DNA of 19,318 nt, taken from positions 1 to 19,318 of the forward strand of contig JAKOSR010000112.1 of NCBI GenBank assembly GCA_029777225.1, in the 5' to 3' direction. The DNA comes from Chloroflexota bacterium (GTDB taxonomy: Bacteria; Chloroflexota; Anaerolineae; Anaerolineales; Anaerolineaceae). The notes under the pieces were generated by a model that saw only the letters and a program-made list of their open reading frames with translations, was not told where the DNA came from and did no database searches. The first letter of the stretch is position 1, and each line of letters starts with the position of its first letter. Shown here piece after piece: positions 1 through 9,000 of this stretch. Position numbers and translations under genes: made by a program.

Positions 1-1
1 A

Positions 2-1618
2 GGAATAGGCATCGCCGGGTTCAACAACAAGAGCCTGATGGATAACTTTACCTTACCTGAAGACTACAACGTGGTAATTTGGGACCAACCCGCCAGCACA
101 ACGCTTACGGAAGGTTTGAGGTCACAAAAAATTGGCGATAATCCCAGCAACTCCCTGTATCTCGCGGATGATTTCACCGTGGAACAGCCCTGGGTATTGG
201 ATACCATCACCATCTTTGGGCAAGTATCAGAAAGCCTGGGTGGGCTTCAGAATGCTGACCGCCTGGTCTGGAAAATTTTCAAGGACAATGGCAGCGGTCT
301 GCCCGCTGGCCAACCGGAATCGATATCCGTGCCTCCCTACTGGTCGTTGGATCTCGACCCATCCGATTCGGCGATTACCCTGCTAGCGGATGCTAATGGC
401 AAGCTGGCGACCTCGCTGCTCACCCTGCCTTCACCGCTTGACCTTCCAGTGGGTGATTATTGGCTGGTCTTTTACGTGGTGGCAGAGCAGGCTGAGACTT
501 TTGGCATTCTACCAGCCGATTCAGAAAATGGTGAAGTCGCGAAGCTAATCAACCCATCCGGTGCGTTAGCGTATGGGACGGGCTGGGTTGACGTAACCGT
601 GGTTAATCCACAAGTTTACGACCTTGCCTTCCGCCTGACCGGCCTTACAAAGACTCGTTGGACGCAAATCGCAACCAGCCTGGCTGCCCGTTACGACAAC
701 GTACTGGCCGCTTATGGCGGTCAAATCTGGAACATAACTGGCTTTGGCAACGAGGCACGCGTCACCAGGATGGATTCTTTGACAGGTCTGTGGAGCATTG
801 TGCCCAACTCAAGCCCCGAATTTGGAAAAAATCACGTCCGCAGTGGTTGCCAATCTGGCAACAAGATGTTTGTTTACGGCGATGGGTTCACCCAGGGCTT
901 TGAAGGGTTATGGAGCTATGACATGTCCCAAAATCTATGGACATCGGAGACTCCCTCCGGCAACGCTCCCGATGTCACTGGAATCTGGGCACCGGCATGG
1001 GTACTCGATTACGAGACCGGCCTGTGTTACCTCACCGGCGGAACGGGGGGTCCCCAAGGGGAGGCTTTGAATTCGGTCTATGTTTACAACTCCACCCTGG
1101 ATTACTGGGAAGCAACCTTGCCTGGCTTTACCACGGCACGGGATTTTCATGCGGCGTTTATTTACCAGCCTTCAGGCGCAGGTAATAGGATGTTGTGTGT
1201 GGCGGGGGGCATGGATAATTCTGACAAATTGCTTGGTTCAACCCAGTGTTATGACCTGGTGGCGAAAACCTGGCACGCCGAGAACGTTGACCTAAAGCCC
1301 CTGCCAGTTCCCCTGGCAGGGATGGGATACACGCAGGCTCCGGACCCTGATACGAAAGCCACCGCGTTGTGGTTGGTGGGGGGAGTGACAGAAGGCGGTC
1401 AGATTAGTGATAAGACCTGGTACACCTTCATCCAGAGCGGTAAATGGATTGATGGGGGAGCGCTGCAAACAGGACCCACGTTTAGAACGGGTCTGGTCAC
1501 CCTGAACAATCGGGTTTACCACGTTGGTGGGGCAGTCAATGCCTCCCTCCTGGCGAGTGGGCTTGCTGACCGGTACCTGCCAGCAGAAATCTACCTGCCT
1601 CTCACTTTGCAGCAGTAA
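2..1618 (+). CDS. Kelch-repeat secreted or surface protein, 5'-truncated by the window edge
   Basis: The reading frame is open to the first base, so the ATG at 38 is probably internal and the true start lies outside the window. Numbering from that ATG, residues about 1-205 form a beta-rich region with an ADDFTV segment, as often seen in extracellular beta-sandwich domains. Residues about 215-515 hold repeated kelch-like blades: glycine pairs (YGGQIW, YLTGGTGG, VAGGMD, LVGGV, HVGGAV) alternating with W/Y positions such as LWSYD and YVYNSTLDYW. This predicts a beta-propeller used for binding rather than catalysis. The protein ends in EIYLPLTLQQ, which resembles the hydrophobic YLPL tails on many Chloroflexota exported proteins. 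No catalytic motif is visible, and a signal peptide would be upstream of the window. The kelch fold is fairly sure. Ligand and role are unknown, and the missing part could include a protease or other domain. Confidence 0.75.
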   Translation, partial: GIGIAGFNNKSLMDNFTLPEDYNVVIWDQPASTTLTEGLRSQKIGDNPSNSLYLADDFTVEQPWVLDTITIFGQVSESLGGLQNADRLVWKIFKDNGSGLPAGQPESISVPPYWSLDLDPSDSAITLLADANGKLATSLLTLPSPLDLPVGDYWLVFYVVAEQAETFGILPADSENGEVAKLINPSGALAYGTGWVDVTVVNPQVYDLAFRLTGLTKTRWTQIATSLAARYDNVLAAYGGQIWNITGFGNEARVTRMDSLTGLWSIVPNSSPEFGKNHVRSGCQSGNKMFVYGDGFTQGFEGLWSYDMSQNLWTSETPSGNAPDVTGIWAPAWVLDYETGLCYLTGGTGGPQGEALNSVYVYNSTLDYWEATLPGFTTARDFHAAFIYQPSGAGNRMLCVAGGMDNSDKLLGSTQCYDLVAKTWHAENVDLKPLPVPLAGMGYTQAPDPDTKATALWLVGGVTEGGQISDKTWYTFIQSGKWIDGGALQTGPTFRTGLVTLNNRVYHVGGAVNASLLASGLADRYLPAEIYLPLTLQQ

Positions 1619-1636
1619 GATTGAATTGCACGGAAT

Positions 1637-1670
1637 GGCTTCCACGCGGAAACGGGTGGAAGCCTTTTTT
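1637..1670 (+). terminator. Intrinsic terminator of the kelch gene
   Basis: A perfect 9-bp inverted repeat (GGCTTCCAC at 1637-1645 and GTGGAAGCC at 1656-1664) has a 10-nt loop and is followed directly by six T residues. It begins 18 nt after the kelch stop codon and separates that gene from glmS. Confidence 0.9.
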
Positions 1671-1729
1671 ATATGAGATAAAACTGCAAATTGTCCTGGG
1701 GTGAATTTCGCCATGGGCAACGCCATCGT

Positions 1730-1738
1730 TGGTATACT
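1730..1738 (+). promoter_or_regulatory. Extended -10 promoter of glmS
   Basis: TGG followed by TATACT (1733-1738) matches an extended -10 element for a housekeeping sigma factor, with 5 of 6 hexamer bases. I see no convincing -35, which is usual for extended -10 promoters. Transcription would start near 1745, giving a leader of about 30 nt with room for a ribosome site but not for a glmS ribozyme. Confidence 0.55.
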
Positions 1739-1774
1739 TGTCCACCGATAAATAACCTGAAAAAAAGGACTCAC

Positions 1775-3562
1775 ATGTGCGGAATTTTTGGCATTGTCAC
1801 CCAGACTGAACAAAACCTCGGACCCATCCTGGTAGAGGCCGCCCGACGGCTAACCTACCGGGGCTACGACTCGGTTGGCGCAGCCACGATAAAGAATGGC
1901 GTGATTGACCTGCGGAAAGACAAAGGCCGGGTGGATGAAGTTGCCGAAAAGTACAAAATCGCGGAAATGACCGGGCAGAGGGGCATGATCCAACTGCGCT
2001 GGGCCACCTTCGGGGTGCCATCCAAGGAAAATTCCCAACCACATCTTGATTCTGAAGGTAAGATGGTGGGGGCGCACAATGGCAACGTGGTGAATAACGT
2101 GGAATTGCGGGAACAATTCATGGCCGAGGGTATGACCGTGCGCTCCCAGAATGACGGGGAATCCTGCGTTCACGCGGTTGAGCGTTATGTTCGGCAGGGC
2201 AAGGATATGGTGACAGCCATCCGGATGGCCTATGATGACTTACAGGGCGATTACGCGTTTGTCATCGGATTGGCGGATGATGACAAACTTTATGCCATCA
2301 AGAAAGGTTCGGGGCTGGTGGTGGGCATCGGCGAAGGCTTCACATGCGTTTCCTCCGACCTGCCTTCCATCCTTCCGCTGACCCGCAAGGTGATTCGTTT
2401 GAATGATGGCGATGTGGTCACTCTTTCAGCGGATGAAGTGGCACTGCACGCGGTGGCAGATGGCAGCTTCATCGCGCGGGAGCCGGAAATGATTACAGAT
2501 GAAATGTCCTCTGTTCAAAAAGGCGGTTACGCGCATTTCATGCTCAAGGAAATCCATGAGCAGCCGGCCGTCGCACGCGAGTTGCTGCATCTTTTAAAGA
2601 ACAACGCGGAATTACCCGCCATCCTTGGCGCAATCCGCAACGCGCGGAACGTGTACCTGGTGGGATGCGGCACGAGTTACCACGCCTGCCTGATGGGCTC
2701 GGTGTATTTTTCTCAATTGGGCGCGCGAACCACCATTCCGGTGTTGGCGCCTCAATTTGTACCGCAGTACCTACCTGGGGCAAACAACCAGGATGTCGCC
2801 TTTTTCGTCAGCCAGTCTGGTGAGACGCGCGATGTGCTCAAGGCGCTTGATGCTGCCCGAGCGGTGGGGGTGACCTGTTTTAGCATGGCGAACGTGATTG
2901 GTTCCACGCTGACGCGCACAACTGCGGCATGGCTGCCGCTCACCTGTGGCTATGAAATTTCTGTGCCAGCCACAAAGACGTTCACCAACCAGGTGATTAC
3001 CTTCCTGTACCTGGCAACCTGTCTGGGGGGCAAAGACCTCACGAATCTGATGGCACTGCCCGAGCTCATGGAAAAGACCATCGCGGAAACCGACCCGGTG
3101 GCGCGGGAGCTGGCTGATTCCATTAATCCATGGCAGGATTGCTACAGCCTGGGTTACGGCGCGACCTACGCGATCGCGTTGGAAGGCGCGCTGAAGTTGA
3201 AGGAAGTGACCTATGCCCACTGTGAGGGTATGCTTTCGACCGAATTCAAACATGGACCGCTTTCCGCGGTGACCCCGGGCTTTCCGGTGCTCTTTAGCGC
3301 GGGCAAAGACGACGTGGACGTGATTGTGAGTGGCATGAACGAGGTCACCTGCCGGGAAGGGCGGGCGATTGCCATCGGCGCGGAGGATTCCCGCCTGCGG
3401 GCCAACGCCACAGACCTGGTGACCATCCCCGCGAGCGATGCCATGAGCACGCCCATTTTGGAAACCATCCCGCTGCAGCTGCTTTCTTATTACATGGCCG
3501 TCGGGCGAGGCTACGACCCGGATTTCCCGCGGAACTTGAGCAAGACCCTGACGGTCGATTAA
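1775..3562 (+). CDS. glmS: Glutamine--fructose-6-phosphate aminotransferase (isomerizing), divergent GlmS
   Basis: The enzyme makes glucosamine-6-phosphate from fructose-6-phosphate and glutamine in the cytoplasm, the first committed step of peptidoglycan amino-sugar synthesis. I chose the start at 1775 because it gives MCGIFG with the N-terminal nucleophile Cys2, and an AAGGA site lies 5 nt upstream. An in-frame start further upstream would bury the cysteine. The 595-aa protein has a class II glutaminase domain (about 1-230, with R75-W76, N102-G103 and D127) and two SIS sugar-isomerase domains (CGTSYHA, SQSGET, then EGALKLKE, C483-E484 and K492-H493-G494-P495). The C-terminal K590 in NLSKTLTVD matches the sugar-binding lysine of the family. 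Deviations from the family pattern: LRWATFG where TRWATHG is usual, NDGES where TDTE is usual, and HCEG where HAEA is usual. This suggests a divergent branch, but the catalytic residues are kept. Confidence 0.93.
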   Translation: MCGIFGIVTQTEQNLGPILVEAARRLTYRGYDSVGAATIKNGVIDLRKDKGRVDEVAEKYKIAEMTGQRGMIQLRWATFGVPSKENSQPHLDSEGKMVGAHNGNVVNNVELREQFMAEGMTVRSQNDGESCVHAVERYVRQGKDMVTAIRMAYDDLQGDYAFVIGLADDDKLYAIKKGSGLVVGIGEGFTCVSSDLPSILPLTRKVIRLNDGDVVTLSADEVALHAVADGSFIAREPEMITDEMSSVQKGGYAHFMLKEIHEQPAVARELLHLLKNNAELPAILGAIRNARNVYLVGCGTSYHACLMGSVYFSQLGARTTIPVLAPQFVPQYLPGANNQDVAFFVSQSGETRDVLKALDAARAVGVTCFSMANVIGSTLTRTTAAWLPLTCGYEISVPATKTFTNQVITFLYLATCLGGKDLTNLMALPELMEKTIAETDPVARELADSINPWQDCYSLGYGATYAIALEGALKLKEVTYAHCEGMLSTEFKHGPLSAVTPGFPVLFSAGKDDVDVIVSGMNEVTCREGRAIAIGAEDSRLRANATDLVTIPASDAMSTPILETIPLQLLSYYMAVGRGYDPDFPRNLSKTLTVD

Positions 3563-3582
3563 CGACCATCATCAACAAGAAT

Positions 3583-3619
3583 CGCCTTCCTGACTTTTCA
3601 TGGAAGGCGGTTTGTTTTT
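3583..3619 (+). terminator. Intrinsic terminator of glmS, possibly bidirectional
   Basis: An 8-bp perfect stem (CGCCTTCC at 3583-3590, GGAAGGCG at 3602-3609) with an 11-nt loop is followed by a T-rich run at 3611-3619. It lies 20 nt after the glmS stop. Read on the minus strand, the same stem follows the convergent glycosidase-like gene, but its trailing sequence is less T-rich, so termination there would be weaker. Confidence 0.85.
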
Positions 3620-3661
3620 ACCTGCAATTAGTGGCGGCTAATCCTATGGGCTGTGGGTTGG

Positions 3662-6001
3662 TTATTCGAGCTGGAAGATTTTTTGTGAACTGCCGAAGTG
3701 GTTGCGCGTGGTCCCGTCCGGGAGACATACGGTGGTGTTTTTCCCATCCCGGGTGATTTCCCAGCCGCGATACCTCACCTTGAGCGGCCAGGGCAAGGGG
3801 TTATCACCGCTGACCCCGACCTTGTTGGGGCTATAGATGCGTATCCCGGCGATCTCGAGCAGGTACGCAAAGGGGAGCAACCCTCCCGCTGCGTTACGGG
3901 CGCCAAGGGGTTGGCCTTCGCGGGCATCAAAGCCCTCAAAAACGGCGTGTTCTTGCTTCAGACCACGGATAATCCCGTCCATTAACCTCGAAAAGAGTTC
4001 CCAGGCCAGCTTTTTTTCGCCCGCCTCCAGGAGCTGGGTGAGCATCAGGCTGTTCCAGCCCACGCTGACGGGGCTCGCCTGGTTGGCCTCTGGTTCCATG
4101 GGCACCTCGAAGATACCGTACCTGGTGGCGGAGAGGTCCTCTTCAAGGCGGGTTTGGAAACGGGTGTCAGCGGGGTTTGCAAGCAGTTGGTAGGCCTCCG
4201 CCAGGCAGGTGCTGGCATCCTCGCCGGCCAGATTGCCGGTGTAGACCACCACATCGGGAGCTTCCAACTGGTTGATCTTGAGCAGGTCCAACCGGCGGTA
4301 AACCTGGTTCGTGGCCGCGTAGAAATAACCGGGAAGCCATGACCAGGCGTTCGCCCGCAGCGCTTCAGTCACGGTTTCGCCCTGCAGATTTTCCCCACGC
4401 AGAGTCACCAAATCCGGCTTTCGGAGGGCTCCCATGGATCTAATCTGCAAGTGCAGCCGGCGGGGATGGTCGAGGAAGATGGGTTCAAGCCCACCCTGGT
4501 AAGCGGTTTGGGTGAAAATGACCTTGCTGGGAAGGGCCAGGTGCGTATCGCGGTCCCACCAGGTGAGCGGCTCTGCCTCACCCAAGCGCTGGGCCAGCAG
4601 CGCGGTGAGGTGGACATGCCGGCTGGTGCAGCCAGCAAGCGTTTCAGAATCCTCCAAAAATCTAGCAATCGACTGCAGAGCGGTAAGCTCAGCATGCAGC
4701 AGTACACCAAGGCCAAGATTTTCGGCCGTGGTAATGCTGATGGGCAGGTTTTCTGGGGCGAGAAGGTCGAACTTGGTGAGGCTCTTCAGCCCCGTCTGCT
4801 CCAGGGATTGCCATTCCGGCCAGCCATCCTGGTCGCTATCCACAGCCGGGCTGAACCAGGCCAGCGTCAGGGCTTTGAGGTCCGGAAAGGCTCGGGCCAA
4901 AAAATCACGGTCGGTGGTCAATTGGAAAATCTGCCAGGTTAGCCAGGCCAGGCAAGGGAAGGGCAGGCGTTTGACCTTGATGGCAGGGTCCTCGAGGTTC
5001 CTGAATGTTTTGCGAAGGTAGTTTAAAAGGATTCCGGACGCTTCCCGGGCGCGGGCCGGCAGGAGGGTGAGCAGCGCCTGGCGTAATTCCAACGCACCTG
5101 GCATGGCCAGTTCAACGCTGGTTGGGAAGCTGGCAGAGAAGGACTGCGCGTAGCTAACGTGCGTGTTACGTTGGCGGATAAGCGTCGGAGCAGTATCCGG
5201 CGTGCCGGGTCTGATTAGGAACGCGGCGGTGTGTTGCAGAGCCTGGAAAGCGCAATCCCAATCTGGCAAGGGGGTCTCAATTTGGATGGCGCGGGCCTGG
5301 TCGGCAACCAGGAGGCGGGCGATTTCAGCGTCCCAATTTTCTGGAAAAGGTTGAAAAGTTTTCTCAGAGGCTGACGCGGGCGGATTGCTGATGGCACAGC
5401 GCCATTGAACGGATACCACACCATCCGAGGGTACCTTTTCTGATATTTCCAGGCCAGGCAGGGGGCTAAAAACCATGTTTGGGTTGCCATCCGTTGCCAG
5501 GGCGATTTCCAGGGTACCTGATTGACCTTTCAGGAAAGGCCTGAAGGATTGCTTGAGGACGCTCATGCCACTGCCTCCGTCCAGCGGAACCAGGCGCGCA
5601 AAGAGGCGGGCAGAAAGGTCCATGGGTGCCTGGCTGGTATTTCGGAGCGTAAGCCGGCCGAGCAGACTATCGCTTCGCGCGACCCAGAGCTCATAACGCA
5701 CCTGGGCATCAGGGGTTGGGGAGAAGGCCAGGCAGGCGTAGTTTGGCAGGAGGACTTCAATGCGTGGTTCGGAGAAGAATTCCTGGATTTTGGTGAGTGG
5801 AACATTATTGACCAGGAAACCGGGATAAAGCTCAAAGGCCTGGGCCTGCAGGCCAAAACTGGTGCGCAGGGCAATGGGGGCGGCGCTTTCAAGAGATAAT
5901 TGCCAGACCGCGTCGAGCGAGGGGTCAAAGGCACAGAATTGCGCGTCGGCAGCCAGGGTGAGACAGATGGGGTCGCTGTCAAAATAAGGTCCGGAAGTCA
6001 T
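3662..6001 (-). CDS. Glycosidase-like protein with a predicted (alpha/alpha)6-barrel (GH63/debranching-enzyme type), substrate unknown
   Basis: A 779-aa protein with no signal peptide or membrane segment, so probably cytoplasmic. Residues about 1-220 look like a beta-sandwich domain. Residues about 250-720 look like a six-hairpin toroid, with alternating helices and aromatic/acidic loops. The loop DSDQDGWPEWQ (388-398) resembles the G-D-G-x-P-E-W loop of GH63 and related barrels. Other typical spots are NAWSWLPGYFY (551-561), FEGFDAREGQPLGARN (688-703) and the terminal GWEITRDGK strand region (746-754). These suggest hydrolysis of an alpha-linked sugar or glycoside, but I cannot assign catalytic residues or substrate. 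The ATG at 5999-6001 lacks a Shine-Dalgarno site and sits 6 nt after an extended -10, so the mRNA is probably leaderless. The gene is convergent with glmS and divergent from the PBP gene. Fold assignment is moderately sure; function is not. Confidence 0.6.
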   Translation of the reverse strand: MTSGPYFDSDPICLTLAADAQFCAFDPSLDAVWQLSLESAAPIALRTSFGLQAQAFELYPGFLVNNVPLTKIQEFFSEPRIEVLLPNYACLAFSPTPDAQVRYELWVARSDSLLGRLTLRNTSQAPMDLSARLFARLVPLDGGSGMSVLKQSFRPFLKGQSGTLEIALATDGNPNMVFSPLPGLEISEKVPSDGVVSVQWRCAISNPPASASEKTFQPFPENWDAEIARLLVADQARAIQIETPLPDWDCAFQALQHTAAFLIRPGTPDTAPTLIRQRNTHVSYAQSFSASFPTSVELAMPGALELRQALLTLLPARAREASGILLNYLRKTFRNLEDPAIKVKRLPFPCLAWLTWQIFQLTTDRDFLARAFPDLKALTLAWFSPAVDSDQDGWPEWQSLEQTGLKSLTKFDLLAPENLPISITTAENLGLGVLLHAELTALQSIARFLEDSETLAGCTSRHVHLTALLAQRLGEAEPLTWWDRDTHLALPSKVIFTQTAYQGGLEPIFLDHPRRLHLQIRSMGALRKPDLVTLRGENLQGETVTEALRANAWSWLPGYFYAATNQVYRRLDLLKINQLEAPDVVVYTGNLAGEDASTCLAEAYQLLANPADTRFQTRLEEDLSATRYGIFEVPMEPEANQASPVSVGWNSLMLTQLLEAGEKKLAWELFSRLMDGIIRGLKQEHAVFEGFDAREGQPLGARNAAGGLLPFAYLLEIAGIRIYSPNKVGVSGDNPLPWPLKVRYRGWEITRDGKNTTVCLPDGTTRNHFGSSQKIFQLE

Positions 6002-6007
6002 GCGCCA

Positions 6008-6016
6008 ATTTTAACA
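6008..6016 (-). promoter_or_regulatory. Extended -10 giving a predicted leaderless start for the glycosidase-like gene
   Basis: On the minus strand TGTTAAAAT is followed by exactly 6 nt and then the ATG. With the TAAAAT hexamer ending at -7, the A of ATG is +1. There is no Shine-Dalgarno site. The same element and spacing occur on the opposite strand before the PBP gene. Confidence 0.55.
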
Positions 6017-6082
6017 CGATGGCCAGGCGGGGTTGGCGGATCGGAGGCGTCCAATGCAACAACGAAAGGCTTTTGGCTTTAA

Positions 6083-6091
6083 TGTTAAAAT
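6083..6091 (+). promoter_or_regulatory. Extended -10 giving a predicted leaderless start for the PBP gene
   Basis: TGTTAAAAT is followed by 6 nt (CACGCC) and the ATG at 6098, so the transcript should begin at the start codon. No purine-rich ribosome site precedes the ATG. This favours 6098 over the in-frame ATGs at 6110 and 6128. Confidence 0.55.
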
Positions 6092-6097
6092 CACGCC

Positions 6098-9000
6098 ATG
6101 GAAGACGAAATGAGAGATTCAGACGAAATGCCAAACGATGATGTGCCTGTGATGAATGACGCATTAATCCCAAGCGAGGCCGAGCCTGTCGCTCCCGCCG
6201 CGGATGCGCTTGAGAATTTTGAAAAAGAAGGGCTGCCGGCCGGTTACTCCCCCGCCCATGATAAAGGCCTGGCTAAGAGCACCGAAGGCCAGGAGGGCGC
6301 GCTGCCGGGGGCAGAACCCGAACAACCGGCGGCTGAAAGCTCTGGCACGCAAAGCCTCCCGGTGGGAGATGTTGGTGAGCAAACACCCTCGCCCGAGCCC
6401 ACGCAAACCCAGGCGGGTATGATCCAACCGGACGGTGGCGCGTGGTTTTCTGAAATCGTCTCCTTTGAGGAGGCTCAGCCTGCTGCGCCGCGGCCGGCTA
6501 CAGAAGTGAATTCCAGCCCCACAGCGACACCCCAGGCGGCTGCCGCGTTACCGGAAAAACCAGTGGGGATTACCAGTGGGGACGATATCCCCACGTTGCC
6601 GCCTGAAGTGGCGCAAACTCCCGCTCCGGAACCGCTCCCGCGCCTGGTGGCGCAGGTGGACCCCAACGCGACCACGCTAACGCCTTCGGCCTTCGCGCCG
6701 ATGGCACCCGTCGCGCAAGTCTCGCCAAAGCCGGTGGCACCCCATGCCACAAAGAAGAATGAACACACCCATCCGCTCCAGGTCAACCAACCAGACAATG
6801 GCGGGAAAAAGGCCAATGGAACAGGCAAACCCGTTCGCAAGAAAAAACGTGGCTGCCTGGGGCGGACACTTCTCATCACGCTAATCGCTTTGTTGCTGGT
6901 AGGGGCAGGCCTGGCGGGTTTCGCGATTTACAAATACTTCCAAATCGCGTCCACGTTGCCCGACGTCCAGGAGTTGCGCAACAAGGCTTCCCAGTTTGAG
7001 ACCACCCGCATCCTGGACCGAAATGGCAACCTTTTGTATGAAATTGTGGACCCCAACGCGGGAAAGCGAACCTATGTGCCGTTGGACAAAATTTCGTCCA
7101 ACCTGATTGCCGCGACAATTGCCACGGAAGATAAAGAGTATTACAACCACCCCGGGTTTGACATTTTCGCGCTGGCTAGAGCGCTTTGGGCCAACTACAC
7201 TTCTGGCGAAATTGTTTCCGGCGCTTCCACCATCACGCAACAACTGGCGCGTATGTTGCTCCTGCCTGAGGAGCGGTTTAACCAATCGTATGAGCGCAAG
7301 GCACGTGAAATCATCCTCGCGGCTGAAATCACACGCCGTTACACCAAGGATGAAGTGCTCGAGCTTTATCTCAACGAGATATTTTATGGGAGCCTGTCTT
7401 ACGGCATTGAAGCCGCGGCTGAAACCTACTTCAACACCAGCGCCGAGAACCTGACCCTATGGCAATCCTCCTTCCTGGCCGGCCTGCCCCAGTCCCCGGC
7501 GGAGTATGATATCTACAATAACCGCGAATCCACGCTGAACCGCAACAAAACTGTGCTGGTCTTGATGTACCAGATGAGCGCGGAAAAGGGTTGCATCGAC
7601 GTTCAAGAGGGCCGGGAACCGGTGTGCGTGGACGCGATGCAAGCTGTTGCCGCGGCAGACGCGCTGGAAGCCTACGAATTCAAACCAAATAACATCACCA
7701 TGAGCTTCCCGCACTGGGTGGTGTTTATCCAATCCCTGCTCGAATCCCAATTTGACCCACAGGTGATTTACCGCTCCGGTTTTACTGTATACACCACGCT
7801 AGACCCGGAGTTTCAGAACGCGGCCCAGCAAGCAGTGGTGGACCAGCTGGCCCAGATGACAGGTAATAATGCCACCAACGGGGCTGTGGTGGCCATGGAC
7901 CCCAACAACGGTGAAATCCTCGCGATGGTGGGTTCCGCTGATTTTAACAACGAGGCCATTAGCGGCCAGGTGAACATGGCCCTCACTGAAACCCGTCAGC
8001 CCGGGTCTTCCATCAAACCCATCACCTACCTGGCGGCCTTTGAAAAAGACTGGACCCCCGCCAGCCTGATATGGGATGTGCCCTCCGAGTTCACCCCGAC
8101 CGGCAAAGAGGACGATTACGGCCCGACGTATGAGCCTGTTAATTACGACGGCCGTTTCCACGGCCCGGTGACTGTCCGCGCGGCGCTTGCCAATTCCTAC
8201 AATATCCCCGCTGTCAAAGCCCTGCAGTACGTTGGGATTTACGACGACCCCAACACGCCTGAAAAGGATGGTTTCATTTCGATGGCCGAGCGGCTGGGCA
8301 TCACCAGCCTGACCCGGCAGGACTACGGCCTCTCGCTGACGCTGGGTGGTGGCGAGGTGAGCCTGTTGGAGATGACTGGCGCGTACTCCGTGCTAGCCAA
8401 CGAAGGCAAACGGGTCCCGCCTGTCGCGATTACCAAGGTGGTGGATTATACTGGCAAGGTGGTGTATGAGTACCAGCCCCCGGAAGGGGACCAGGTGGTA
8501 CGGCAGGCGCACGCTTACCTCCTCTCCTCCATTCTTTCAGACAACAACGCGCGCGCGCCCATGTTTGGCACCAACTCGGTGTTGGCCCTGCCCTTTGAGG
8601 CCGCGGTGAAGACCGGTACCACCAACGACTACCGTGACAACTGGACCATTGGGTACACACCGGACCTGGTGGTGGGGGTGTGGGTCGGAAACGCGGATTA
8701 TTCCGCGATGGTGAACACAACGGGTGTCTCCGGCGCCGCGCCAATCTGGGCGCGCATCATGCAGGATGGGATTAACCGCTTCAAGGGCGGCCTGGCTACA
8801 CCGTTCGGCCGGCCAACTGACGTGGTTGACCAGACGATTTGCTCCGTCTCAGGAACGCTGCCGAGCGAATATTGCCCCAGCACCCGGAATGAAATCTTCG
8901 CTTCAGACCAGATGCCCCTGCCCAAGGAAAACGACCTGTGGGCAAAAATCAGCATTGACGGCTGGACGGGGCTGAAGGCTTCGCCCGCCTGTGCCGATTT

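Noticed and set aside
1739..1774. glmS ribozyme or riboswitch before glmS
   Set aside because: The leader is only about 30 nt from the predicted start site, too short for the ribozyme, and no matching pairing is seen.
1292..1813. A 173-codon minus-strand frame spanning the kelch gene end, terminator and glmS start
   Set aside because: It crosses a clear terminator, a promoter and two real genes, and shows no family motif.
4451..5021. Plus-strand frames of 163 and 169 codons inside the glycosidase-like gene
   Set aside because: Shadows of the minus-strand gene, overlapping each other, without ribosome sites or recognisable motifs.
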